Shown here piece after piece: positions 7,176 to 13,586 of a stretch of 13,637 nucleotides of DNA. The notes under the pieces are model-generated. The model had not been told where the DNA came from, ran no database searches, and worked only from the letters and a program-made list of their open reading frames with translations. The DNA comes from an uncultured Prevotella sp. Its GTDB lineage: Bacteria; Bacteroidota; Bacteroidia; Bacteroidales; Bacteroidaceae. How positions within the stretch are numbered: the stretch's first letter is position 1; each line of letters opens with the position of its first letter. The position numbers and the translations under genes are program-made. The stretch covers positions 1-13,637 of the forward strand of contig CAKPWR010000065.1 of assembly GCA_934196725.1 (NCBI GenBank). The letters are read 5' to 3'.

Positions 7176-8444
7176 TTACTTCCATCCCAATGTCTTGAGA
7201 TAGAGGTCTTTGATGCGGGCTCCCACTTTCTCCCAGGTAATCTGGTCTACTTCCTTCTTGCCTTCCTCTGAGAGATAGTCGAACAGACTCTCGTTGTGGC
7301 AGATGCTGTAGATGGCATCGGCTAGGGCATGAATATCCCAGTAATCAACCTTGATACAGTTGGTAAGGATTTCTCCACAACCACTCTGCTTAGAGATGAT
7401 AGTAGGTGTACCACACTGCATCGCCTCCAGAGGAGAAATTCCGAAAGGCTCACTCACAGATGGCATGACATAGACATCACTATCCTTGAGACATTCGTAT
7501 ACCTGCTTGCCACGCATGAAGCCTGGGAAGTGGAAACGGTCGGCAATGCCGCGCTCTGCTGCCAGATAAATCATCTGGTCCATCATATCACCCGAACCTG
7601 CCATGCAGAAACGCACGTTGCGGGTACGGTGTAATACCATATTGGCTGCTTCTACGAAATACTCAGGACCCTTCTGCATGGTGAGACGGCCCAGGAAGGT
7701 TACCACCTTCTCCTTACCCTTATGATTAGGGCGTGGAATGTCTTGCCACTCCTGCTTCAATGGATATACGGCATTATGCATGGCGAAGCACTTGCGGGGA
7801 TCCTGGTGATACTGATGAATAACGGTCTGACGAGTCAACTCAGATACACACATGATACAATCGGCATTGTCCATACCGTCTTTCTCGATAGAATATACGG
7901 TAGGATTAACCTTACCACGGCTGCGGTCGAAATCGGTAGCATGTACGTGAATGCACAATGGCTTGCCACTCACTCGCTTGGCATGAATACCAGCCGGGAA
8001 GGTCAACCAGTCGTGGGCATGGATAATATCAAATTCTTCGCTACGGGCTACAACTCCTGCAATGATGCTGTAGTTGTTGATCTCGTCGTGGAGATTAGAT
8101 GGATAACCACCGGCAAAGTCCATACAGCCGAGGTCGTTCACGTTCATATAATTAAAGTCTGCATAGATGTGGTCACGGTAGCGGAAATAGTCATCAGGAT
8201 CCATAATGTTGCCTACGCGCTGTTGCACATAGTCGTGATTTACATCACGCCAGGCAATAGGCACACTGTTCATAGCCACAATCTTACATGCACTGCGGTC
8301 CTCATCACCAAAAGGATGAGGCAGACACAATGTAATATCGACATCACCCTGAGCATGCAAGCCCTGAGAGATACCAAAGTTGGCAGTAGCCAAGCCACCA
8401 AATACGTGAGGAGGATACTCCCATCCAAACATTAATACTTTCAT
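7176..8444 (-). CDS. GT4-family glycosyltransferase, putative glycogen synthase of the Bacteroidetes type
   Basis: This cytoplasmic enzyme is predicted to transfer glucose from a nucleotide sugar to a growing alpha-glucan. The 422-aa protein has a GT-B fold layout. The N-terminal domain starts 'MKVLMFGWEYPPHVFGGLA' with the GGL loop at 16-18 and 'HAHDWLTF' at 142-149. The C-terminal domain has 'FLGRLTMQKG' (R253 and K258, phosphate-contacting positions in the family) and the EX7E motif 'EPFGISPLE' (E332, E340), followed by 'QCGTPTIISKQSG'. It begins 17 bases after the debranching enzyme gene, behind a strong ribosome site at 8452-8458. Its place between a debranching enzyme and a GH57 protein supports glycogen synthesis. 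Plain sequence cannot fix ADP-glucose against UDP-glucose as donor, and no separate glgA or glgC is visible here. Confidence 0.88.
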   Translation of the reverse strand: MKVLMFGWEYPPHVFGGLATANFGISQGLHAQGDVDITLCLPHPFGDEDRSACKIVAMNSVPIAWRDVNHDYVQQRVGNIMDPDDYFRYRDHIYADFNYMNVNDLGCMDFAGGYPSNLHDEINNYSIIAGVVARSEEFDIIHAHDWLTFPAGIHAKRVSGKPLCIHVHATDFDRSRGKVNPTVYSIEKDGMDNADCIMCVSELTRQTVIHQYHQDPRKCFAMHNAVYPLKQEWQDIPRPNHKGKEKVVTFLGRLTMQKGPEYFVEAANMVLHRTRNVRFCMAGSGDMMDQMIYLAAERGIADRFHFPGFMRGKQVYECLKDSDVYVMPSVSEPFGISPLEAMQCGTPTIISKQSGCGEILTNCIKVDYWDIHALADAIYSICHNESLFDYLSEEGKKEVDQITWEKVGARIKDLYLKTLGWK

Positions 8445-8451
8445 ATAGCGT

Positions 8452-8458
8452 CCTCCTT
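8452..8458 (-). promoter_or_regulatory. Strong Shine-Dalgarno site of the GT4 gene
   Basis: AAGGAGG on the - strand lies 7 bases before the ATG at 8444, inside the 17-base gap after the debranching enzyme stop. It is unusually strong compared with the other starts in this window, fixes the GT4 start, and suggests high translation of the synthase. Confidence 0.8.
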
Positions 8459-8461
8459 ATA

Positions 8462-10405
8462 TTAATATTGATATTTTTCTAGTAATTCAAGCGCACGGAG
8501 AATCTCTGCCACATTCATGGCAAAAGAGGTGGCTCCACGACCTGAGAATGGTGGATTGCCATCGAAGAGTTCGCTGATAGTACCAAGACAATGATAAGAC
8601 ATCTCGTCTTCGAAACCTACCATCTGACGCTCTACGAAGCTCAAGCGTGTACGCTTATAGAGTTTCAGACTCGCCTCCATATAGAAGCCGCAAAGCCATG
8701 GCCAAGCTGTACCCTGATGGTAAGCATAGTCGCGCTGGGTCTGAGGTCCTACATAGATAGGATTATAGCCACCGCTCTTTGGAGAAAGCGAACGCAATCC
8801 CTTAGGAGTCAGGAGTTCACGGGTACAGATATCAAGTACCTTCTTCTTCTGGTCCTGAGACAATGGTGAATAGTCGAAGGCTACAGGGAAGATCATGTTT
8901 GGACGAACACTCCAATCCATCATATTGCCATCTACATAATCGTAAAGATAGCCATATTCATTGAGGAATGTATCCACAAACGACTTCTTGGTAATCTCTG
9001 CCTGAGCCAGCAATTCCTGCTGATCTGCCTCCTCACCTACTGCGCCTGCCAAAGAAGCACAGAAGCACAATGCATTATACCACAGAGCATTAAACTCAAC
9101 AATATATCCGGTACGAGGAACCACTGGACGACCATTAGCAGTAGAATTCATCCAGGTAACAGCCTTGTCTCTTCCATTGGTATAGAGCAAGCCGTTCTCC
9201 TTCAATTCCAGGTTAGGATGCTTGTTACCCTGGATGAAACGAATCACATCCTTGATAAACTGGCCATACTTCTTATAGCACTCTTCCTTAGAGGTTTCCT
9301 TGGCATACTGCTGCAAAGCCCAGACTGCCCAAAGTGGCACGTCAGGCTGCTCAATCTCAGTAATATGAGCAGTAAGAGGCTTACCCTCCATAAACTCATA
9401 GTATCCGCGCATGGCAGTCTTCATGACCAATTCAAAGTAATCGTTCTCCTCAATAGAGAGCGTAAGACCAGGAAGAGAAATGAACGTGTCACGGGCACGG
9501 CACTTGAACCATGGATAACCGGCAAGGATATAGCGGTCATCATTCTTCTCACGACGATGGAACTGATGAGCTGCATTTACCAGGCAATGGAAGAAGTTGT
9601 CGCGAGGCGAACGCTCGTCAACCTCTGTGTCAAAAAGTTTCTTCAAGCTACTTGTCTTGATTTCTGAAGTAGCTGCAGAAAAGACGATAGTCTCGCCCTT
9701 CTTGATACCCATTTCGAAATATCCTGGAACATAGAGGTCTTCATTAGAAGCATAACCTCTCTCCTGCTCCTTTGGATATTCTACTCCACGATACCAGTCT
9801 GGGCAGAATTTAAACTCGTTCTTCTTAGAGAACTGCATATAAAGGTCAGGATAACCTGCATACATGCAAGTCTTGATTCCGTTATCTACAGCAGAATAGT
9901 CACGAGAAGCTGTTGAATTCTCATGAGTAAACTGGCGAACGCTACGGAAAGCCAAGAATGGACGGAAACGAAGCGTGGTGGCAGAATGTCCGTCTACCAA
10001 AGTATAACGAATCAGAATACGATTCTCATAATGCTGGAAAACGACCTCTTTCTTGAGGATAACACCACCCACGCGGTAAAGTGTAGTAGGCACCTTATCG
10101 CAATCAAATTCACGAATGTACTTATGGCCGAGCGGACTAAAATTATTGCCTTGGTACTTGTGCAGACCGAGATTGAATTCAGCGCCATGCTGAATCACCG
10201 TAACATCGAGCGAACTTAAGAGCACATGATTCTCATCGTCCAGTTCTGGAACCGGAACGACAAGCAATCCGTGATACTTTCGCGTATTACAGTCTACAAT
10301 CGTTGAGCACGAATAAGCACCCGAGCGGTTTGTTCTTAACAACTCCTTTGGCAATGACTCTTGTAAGTTAGTCATTAGGGCCTTTTCGAATTTTAGATAA
10401 CTCAT
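8462..10405 (-). CDS. Glycogen debranching enzyme, amylo-alpha-1,6-glucosidase (GH133-type)
   Basis: This enzyme is expected to remove alpha-1,6 branch stubs from glycogen in the cytoplasm. The 647-aa protein has the N-terminal beta domain (about 20-260) with 'RTNRSGAYSCSTIVDCNTRKYHGLL' (24-48), matching the usual N-G-x-G-x-Y...TRKYHGLL pattern. The alpha/alpha-barrel domain (about 270-640) has 'LAGYPWFKCRARDTFISLPGL' (D306 in the conserved RDTFI), 'RPNMIFPVAFD', 'LLTPKGLRSLSP' and 'RDYAYHQGTAWPWL'. All are hallmarks of the bacterial GDE family, and the length is normal. The usual 'GRWGRDT' reads 'KCRARDT' here, a mild variation. It is the first gene of the glycogen operon, directly downstream of a perfect Bacteroidetes promoter (10454-10484), with a short leader of about 45 bases. 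No signal peptide is seen. Confidence 0.92.
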   Translation of the reverse strand: MSYLKFEKALMTNLQESLPKELLRTNRSGAYSCSTIVDCNTRKYHGLLVVPVPELDDENHVLLSSLDVTVIQHGAEFNLGLHKYQGNNFSPLGHKYIREFDCDKVPTTLYRVGGVILKKEVVFQHYENRILIRYTLVDGHSATTLRFRPFLAFRSVRQFTHENSTASRDYSAVDNGIKTCMYAGYPDLYMQFSKKNEFKFCPDWYRGVEYPKEQERGYASNEDLYVPGYFEMGIKKGETIVFSAATSEIKTSSLKKLFDTEVDERSPRDNFFHCLVNAAHQFHRREKNDDRYILAGYPWFKCRARDTFISLPGLTLSIEENDYFELVMKTAMRGYYEFMEGKPLTAHITEIEQPDVPLWAVWALQQYAKETSKEECYKKYGQFIKDVIRFIQGNKHPNLELKENGLLYTNGRDKAVTWMNSTANGRPVVPRTGYIVEFNALWYNALCFCASLAGAVGEEADQQELLAQAEITKKSFVDTFLNEYGYLYDYVDGNMMDWSVRPNMIFPVAFDYSPLSQDQKKKVLDICTRELLTPKGLRSLSPKSGGYNPIYVGPQTQRDYAYHQGTAWPWLCGFYMEASLKLYKRTRLSFVERQMVGFEDEMSYHCLGTISELFDGNPPFSGRGATSFAMNVAEILRALELLEKYQY

Positions 10406-10453
10406 AGATCTATATTAAGGTTTATTATTATTGACTTTAATTTATTTTGCATT

Positions 10454-10484
10454 CAAAGGTAAGAAAAAATAATGGTATTGCAAA
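10454..10484 (-). promoter_or_regulatory. Consensus Bacteroidetes promoter of the glycogen operon
   Basis: On the - strand, TTTG (10484-10481), a 19-bp spacer and TACCTTTG (10461-10454) match the -33/-7 consensus exactly. The predicted transcript start is near 10450, about 45 bases before the debranching enzyme ATG at 10405. Confidence 0.8.
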
Positions 10485-10577
10485 GGAAAAAGCATGACAT
10501 TTTCTTAAAATCTTCATTTTATATGTTATAGAACATATTTTTTGCTCTTTTTTTTCATTTATGTGGATTTTTTTATG

Positions 10578-10585
10578 TACTTTTG
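10578..10585 (+). promoter_or_regulatory. -7 promoter box of the Crp/Fnr regulator gene
   Basis: TACTTTTG matches TAnnTTTG exactly, 43 bases before the ATG at 10629. No TTTG is seen at the standard -33 spacing; only a T-rich tract is present. The predicted start is near 10590. Confidence 0.6.
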
Positions 10586-10628
10586 CACACAGTTTTAACC
10601 AATATGAGCAAAACGAACTAGAAGGATA

Positions 10629-11333
10629 ATGGCAAAAAATAAGATTTGGAATACGGATAGTGCAGCAAAAGAAGTGGCAAACTTGTGGGGCGGCATCGAG
10701 GGCGAACTGCTCGCGATGCTGAAAACACACATACAAATTACCAAATACAAGAAGGGTGAAATCATCTATGAAAATGGCACTATTCCAAAAGACGCCATGT
10801 GCCTGCTTTCGGGAAAGGTGAAGATTTACAAGGATGGCATCAACGGAAAAAGCCAGATTATCCGCGTGATCAAACCCAGTGAATTCCTGGGATTCCGTGC
10901 CTATTTTGCCAACGAAGCTTATAGGACTGCAGCTATGGCCTTAGACAATTGTGTCGTGGCTCACTTTCCTATGACCGTTCTGATGAAGATGTTGCAGAGC
11001 AGTTACAACATCGGCTTTTATTTCCTCAAATATCTGAGTATTGAAATCGGCAAATCAGACGATCGCACAGTCAATCTCACACAGAAGCACATCCGTGCCC
11101 GCCTTGCCGAAGCTCTTCTCTTCTTATTGGATTCTTATGGATTGGCAAAAGACGGTTGCACCTTGGATTGCAGTCTGAGTCGTGAAGATTTAGCCAATAT
11201 TGCCAATATGACAACAAGCAATTGCATTCGCACCCTATCTTCTTTCGTTACAGAAGGTCTTATCAGTACGAACGTAAGAAAAATAAAGATTCTGAATGAG
11301 GAAGAACTGAAGAACATTGCAGAAAGGGGGTAA
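10629..11333 (+). CDS. Crp/Fnr-family transcriptional regulator
   Basis: This 234-aa one-component regulator has the two-domain Crp layout. The N-terminal cyclic-nucleotide-binding-type beta-roll (about 25-130) contains 'YKKGEIIYENGTIPKDAMCLLSGKVKIYK' and a cassette 'SEFLGFRAYF..EAYRTAAMALD', where the usual GE(L/F)G is SEFLG. A long dimerization helix follows. The C-terminal winged helix-turn-helix (about 155-225) has 'LSREDLANIANMTTSNCIRTLSSFVTEGLI'. No Fnr-type N-terminal Cys cluster is visible, so an iron-sulfur sensor is unlikely; the effector is unknown. The start ATG has an AGAAGGA ribosome site 4-5 bases upstream. The gene is divergent from the glycogen operon, so control of glycogen storage and/or itself is a reasonable inference. 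Crp-like proteins act as global carbohydrate regulators in Bacteroides, but orthology is not shown here. Confidence 0.88.
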   Translation: MAKNKIWNTDSAAKEVANLWGGIEGELLAMLKTHIQITKYKKGEIIYENGTIPKDAMCLLSGKVKIYKDGINGKSQIIRVIKPSEFLGFRAYFANEAYRTAAMALDNCVVAHFPMTVLMKMLQSSYNIGFYFLKYLSIEIGKSDDRTVNLTQKHIRARLAEALLFLLDSYGLAKDGCTLDCSLSREDLANIANMTTSNCIRTLSSFVTEGLISTNVRKIKILNEEELKNIAERG

Positions 11334-11341
11334 AAAACACA

Positions 11342-11403
11342 ATACGCCTTGAAAGGGCAAAAGCATCATACATAATGAAAGCTGTTGTCCTCTCAAAGCG
11401 TAT
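11342..11403. repeat. Imperfect long inverted repeat between the convergent crp-like and kinase genes
   Basis: The arms ATACGCCTTGAAAGG (11342-11356) and CCTCTCAAAGCGTAT (11389-11403) pair at 13 of 15 positions around a 32-base centre. There is no long T run on either side. It may act as a weak two-way terminator or stabilising hairpin, or be a remnant element. Confidence 0.5.
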
Positions 11404-11430
11404 ACAGTTAAGCTATTCACAACCTTCCAA

Positions 11431-12354
11431 CTACGCAGGAATCAGGAAATTGACAACTTCCTGAATAACGGTAATCTGGTAAGGTCCTACTGGTGTATTC
11501 ATCAATCTGCCATCAATACCAATCAGGGCATTGGATGAAACCTCCACCTCTCGGGTACGGTAAGGATGCACACTCTTATGATTCAGGAACTTGCCCTTTA
11601 CAAAGAGGTAAATACCCTCGAAAAGTTGCGTCATCTGTGGATGATAAACCACAGAAACATCCAGCAAGCCATTATAAGGCACAGCATTAGGAGTCTGTCC
11701 GTAACCCGTTGCATTACCGATACACATGGTCATTACCCTGCGCTTGATGACATCTGAATTGATTTTAATATGCATTTTATAATCCAGACGCTGGAAAATC
11801 ATCAGGATAAAAGAGCACAGGAACGACAAGGTACGGGAGCCAAACATGTGATGAGTTTTCCTTCTCAGGTTCATGATGGCAGCAATCAAACCAATATTAA
11901 TGCAGTTGAGGAAATAGCGTCTGCATTTCTCTCCTTTCTTATTCGTATAACGGATGCATCCAAGATCTATCTTTCTGATTCTTCTTGCCTTAAGTGACGC
12001 CACCGTTTTTTCAATATCGCTGTCACTGAATCCCCAGAAATGAGCGAAATCATTCATCAACCCGTTAGGAATTACCCCCAGTGCCACCTGTTCACGCTCC
12101 TCAGCATTCATCTGCATCAAACAATTGACGGCATCATTGAGCGCAGAATCTCCGCCCACAATAACTATTGTCTTATAGCCATTGTTGACAAACATCTTAA
12201 TCAGTCGCTCTACGCTCTTCTGATTTTCACTCTGCACAAAGTCATAATCTATATTTTGTGCCTTGAGCACCTTTTCTATCTTTTCCCAGCGCTTATTGCT
12301 TCTCCAGCCACCTCGTGGGCAGTAAAGCAACCCCCATTTATTCTCGTTTATCAT
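11431..12354 (-). CDS. Diacylglycerol kinase-family lipid kinase (DAGK catalytic domain)
   Basis: The 307-aa protein has the fold pattern of the DgkB/YegS/sphingosine kinase family, which phosphorylates lipid hydroxyls with ATP at the membrane face. The N-terminal nucleotide-binding half contains 'YKTIVIVGGDSALNDAVNCLM' (60-80), aligned with the usual GGDGTLNEVVN, and 'GVIPNGLMNDFAHFWG' (93-108), aligned with P-x-GTxNDFAR. Both glycine-rich motifs are altered (GGDGT to GGDSA, GTxND to GLMND). The C-terminal beta-sandwich half includes 'VYHPQMTQLFEGIYLFVKGKF' and 'IGIDGRLMN', the latter near the family's usual 'DGE'. No transmembrane segment is evident. The gene lies downstream of miaA and the repeat-coding micro-ORFs on the same strand and has a poor ribosome site. 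Substrate could be diacylglycerol or a sphingoid lipid; kinase activity is likely but not certain. Confidence 0.82.
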   Translation of the reverse strand: MINENKWGLLYCPRGGWRSNKRWEKIEKVLKAQNIDYDFVQSENQKSVERLIKMFVNNGYKTIVIVGGDSALNDAVNCLMQMNAEEREQVALGVIPNGLMNDFAHFWGFSDSDIEKTVASLKARRIRKIDLGCIRYTNKKGEKCRRYFLNCINIGLIAAIMNLRRKTHHMFGSRTLSFLCSFILMIFQRLDYKMHIKINSDVIKRRVMTMCIGNATGYGQTPNAVPYNGLLDVSVVYHPQMTQLFEGIYLFVKGKFLNHKSVHPYRTREVEVSSNALIGIDGRLMNTPVGPYQITVIQEVVNFLIPA

Positions 12355-12388
12355 TGTCTCTTCTTTGTAATTTGAAAGTTGAATAATA

Positions 12389-12469
12389 TTACCTCAAAAG
12401 CCTAGCCACCGTCTTAAAAACCCTAGCCACCGTCTTAAAAACCCTAGCCACCGTTGCATCCGATTCCAT
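12389..12469 (-). CDS. Candidate micro-ORF, 26 aa, VARVFKT heptad repeats (frame B)
   Basis: ATG at 12467-12469 starts inside a perfect hairpin and leads to MESDAT followed by VARVFKT, VARVFKT and VARLLR, then TAA at 12389-12391. The 7-residue period with hydrophobic Val/Phe and basic Arg/Lys would form an amphipathic helix. AGGGA lies about 10 bases upstream. It sits 35 bases after miaA and 34 bases before the kinase ATG, on the same strand. It shares its DNA with the RWLGFLR frame, so at most one is likely to be the selected product, and neither may be. Confidence 0.35.
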   Translation of the reverse strand: MESDATVARVFKTVARVFKTVARLLR

Positions 12470-12492
12470 CGGATGCCATCCCTAGCCAGCAT
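12394..12492 (-). CDS. Candidate micro-ORF, 32 aa, Arg/Trp heptad repeats (frame A)
   Basis: ATG at 12490-12492 begins 12 bases after the miaA stop, with AAGGGG (12501-12506) 8 bases upstream as a plausible ribosome site. After the first 13 residues the product is a repeat of RWLGFLR with 7-residue period, ending in TGA at 12394-12396. The peptide is short, basic and rich in Trp, Leu and Phe, like a membrane-active amphipathic peptide. It overlaps the alternative frame at 12389-12469. It may be a chance reading of a DNA repeat; expression is not shown. Confidence 0.3.
   Translation of the reverse strand: MLARDGIRWNRMQRWLGFLRRWLGFLRRWLGF
12401..12456. repeat. 21-bp tandem repeat, about 2.6 copies
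   Basis: Two identical 21-bp units start at 12401 and 12422 (each begins CCTAGCCACCGTCTTAAAAA), with a third partial copy at 12443 and a degenerate CCTAGCCAGC at 12481. On the - strand two of three frames stay open through it, because 21 is a multiple of 3. Confidence 0.9.
12456..12476. repeat. Perfect 9-bp hairpin next to the tandem repeat
   Basis: GCATCCGAT (12456-12464), a 3-nt loop and ATCGGATGC (12468-12476) form a perfect stem. No T run follows on either strand, so it is not a standard terminator. On the - strand it contains the ATG of the VARVFKT micro-ORF. Confidence 0.75.
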
Positions 12493-12504
12493 CCAGGCTT
12501 CCCC

Positions 12505-13473
12505 TTAGCTCCTCATCAGCTCCAAAACAGCCTCCACCTTTTTCTCCATCGGCTGCAAGGCATCAATCCAGTGAATGGTGAATCCTCGTCGCTCCATACC
12601 TCTGAACCAGGTCATCTGGCGCTTTGCAAACTGATGAATGGCTATTTCCAGACCGCGGAACATCTCATCATAGCTGGTCTTTCCTATCACATACTCCGTG
12701 ATAAACTTATATTCCAATCCATAATAAATCAGATTTTCTGCAGGAATTCCCCTATCCAGCAAACCTTTGATTTCATCAACCATTCCCTCCTTCAGTCGCT
12801 GTTTCAGTCTTCGGGTAATCTTCTCCCTTCTTGCATCACGGTCAATGCTGACACCAATGACGAGCGAATCCACAGCCGGAAGTTCACGTTCGGGCATCGG
12901 ATGCTCCAGATTATAAGTCTCTATCTCGATGGCACGGATGGCACGCTGTGCTGTATCCACATCTGTGCGATTGTGCATATTTGAGCCAGTCTTAGCCTTC
13001 AATTCCTTCAACATCACAGTCAGTTCATCCAGGCTTTTATCAGCCAACCTACCTCTAAGTTCCTGATTCTGAGGAACCGGGGAAAGATGATAACCTTTCA
13101 ATACCGACTCAATATAAAGTCCTGTGCCTCCACACAATATCGGCAACACTCCCCTTTTCTGAATATCCAGATAAGCATCATAGAAGTCTTGCTGGTATTC
13201 AAAGAGGTTATATTTCGTTCCCGGCTCACAGATATCAATCAGATGATAAGGTATCAACTTACCATCAACCGTATAATCAGCCAGGTCTTTTCCAGTACCA
13301 ATATCCATGCCCCGGTACACCTGCCTGCTATCAGCACTGATTATCTCAGCACCCTTGGTATTACCACCCCAAGAAGCAGCATCCAAGCTGTCTATCTTGG
13401 CTGCAAGGGCGGCAGCAAGACTCGTCTTTCCGCTCGCTGTAGGACCTAATATGGTTATCATCTTATGTTTCAT
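12505..13473 (-). CDS. miaA: tRNA dimethylallyltransferase (MiaA)
   Basis: MiaA transfers a dimethylallyl group to the N6 of A37 in tRNAs that read codons starting with U, the first step to ms2i6A. The 322-aa protein has the P-loop 'GPTASGKT' (10-17), the tRNA/substrate motif 'ISADSRQVYRGMDIGTGK' (45-62), 'PYHLIDI' (75-81), 'LPILCGGTGLYIESVLKG' and the C-terminal 'FAKRQMTWFRGMERRGFTIHWID'. An unusual insert (about 28-41, 'DSLDAASWGGNTKG') lies between the P-loop helix and the DSRQ motif. The promoter lies only a few bases upstream, so translation starts either at this ATG on a leaderless mRNA or at the second ATG (codon 5, 13461). Bacteroidetes often have two MiaA paralogues; this window shows one. 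It probably shares a transcript with the micro-ORF region and the kinase gene. Confidence 0.95.
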   Translation of the reverse strand: MKHKMITILGPTASGKTSLAAALAAKIDSLDAASWGGNTKGAEIISADSRQVYRGMDIGTGKDLADYTVDGKLIPYHLIDICEPGTKYNLFEYQQDFYDAYLDIQKRGVLPILCGGTGLYIESVLKGYHLSPVPQNQELRGRLADKSLDELTVMLKELKAKTGSNMHNRTDVDTAQRAIRAIEIETYNLEHPMPERELPAVDSLVIGVSIDRDARREKITRRLKQRLKEGMVDEIKGLLDRGIPAENLIYYGLEYKFITEYVIGKTSYDEMFRGLEIAIHQFAKRQMTWFRGMERRGFTIHWIDALQPMEKKVEAVLELMRS

Positions 13474-13477
13474 GCTA

Positions 13478-13508
13478 CAAAGTTAAGACAAATACTTGAA
13501 ATCACAAA
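13478..13508 (-). promoter_or_regulatory. Consensus Bacteroidetes promoter of miaA
   Basis: On the - strand TTTG (13508-13505), a 19-bp spacer and TAACTTTG (13485-13478) match the -33/-7 consensus exactly. The predicted start of transcription is about 13474, right next to the ATG at 13473. Confidence 0.78.
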
Positions 13509-13517
13509 ATAAAAAGC

Positions 13518-13556
13518 AAAAAAAATGCCGCCCAGCATTAAAAATGCTAGGCGGCA
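13518..13556 (-). terminator. Rho-independent terminator of the gene at the right edge
   Basis: A long stem (13526-13556: TGCCGCC with GGCGGCA, one mismatch, then AGCATT with AATGCT over an AAA loop) is followed on the - strand by eight T residues (13525-13518). It lies 31 bases beyond the stop at 13587 and just upstream of the miaA promoter. Confidence 0.92.
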
Positions 13557-13586
13557 ATATTTTCTTAATCGTTAAGAGGCAACGAA

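Larger units (their letters stand above)
10406..10628. promoter_or_regulatory. AT-rich divergent promoter region between glycogen operon and Crp/Fnr gene
   Basis: This 223-bp gap holds the promoters of both divergent units. Its centre (about 10490-10580) is strongly A/T-rich with long T runs. No clear Crp-like TGTGA-N6-TCACA palindrome was found by eye. Confidence 0.7.

Noticed and set aside
7722..8435. 237-codon open frame on the + strand opposite the GT4 gene
   Set aside because: The GT4 frame carries all family motifs; the antisense frame shows no motif or ribosome site and is best explained as a shadow.
10437..10736. Open frame on the - strand across the divergent promoter region
   Set aside because: It covers both predicted promoters and the start of the Crp/Fnr gene, is AT-driven Phe/Ile/Lys sequence, and has no domain.
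12401..12463. CRISPR-like array
   Set aside because: The units are directly contiguous at 21 bp with no spacers, so it is a simple tandem repeat.
12456..12476. Terminator of miaA
   Set aside because: The hairpin has no T run on either strand.
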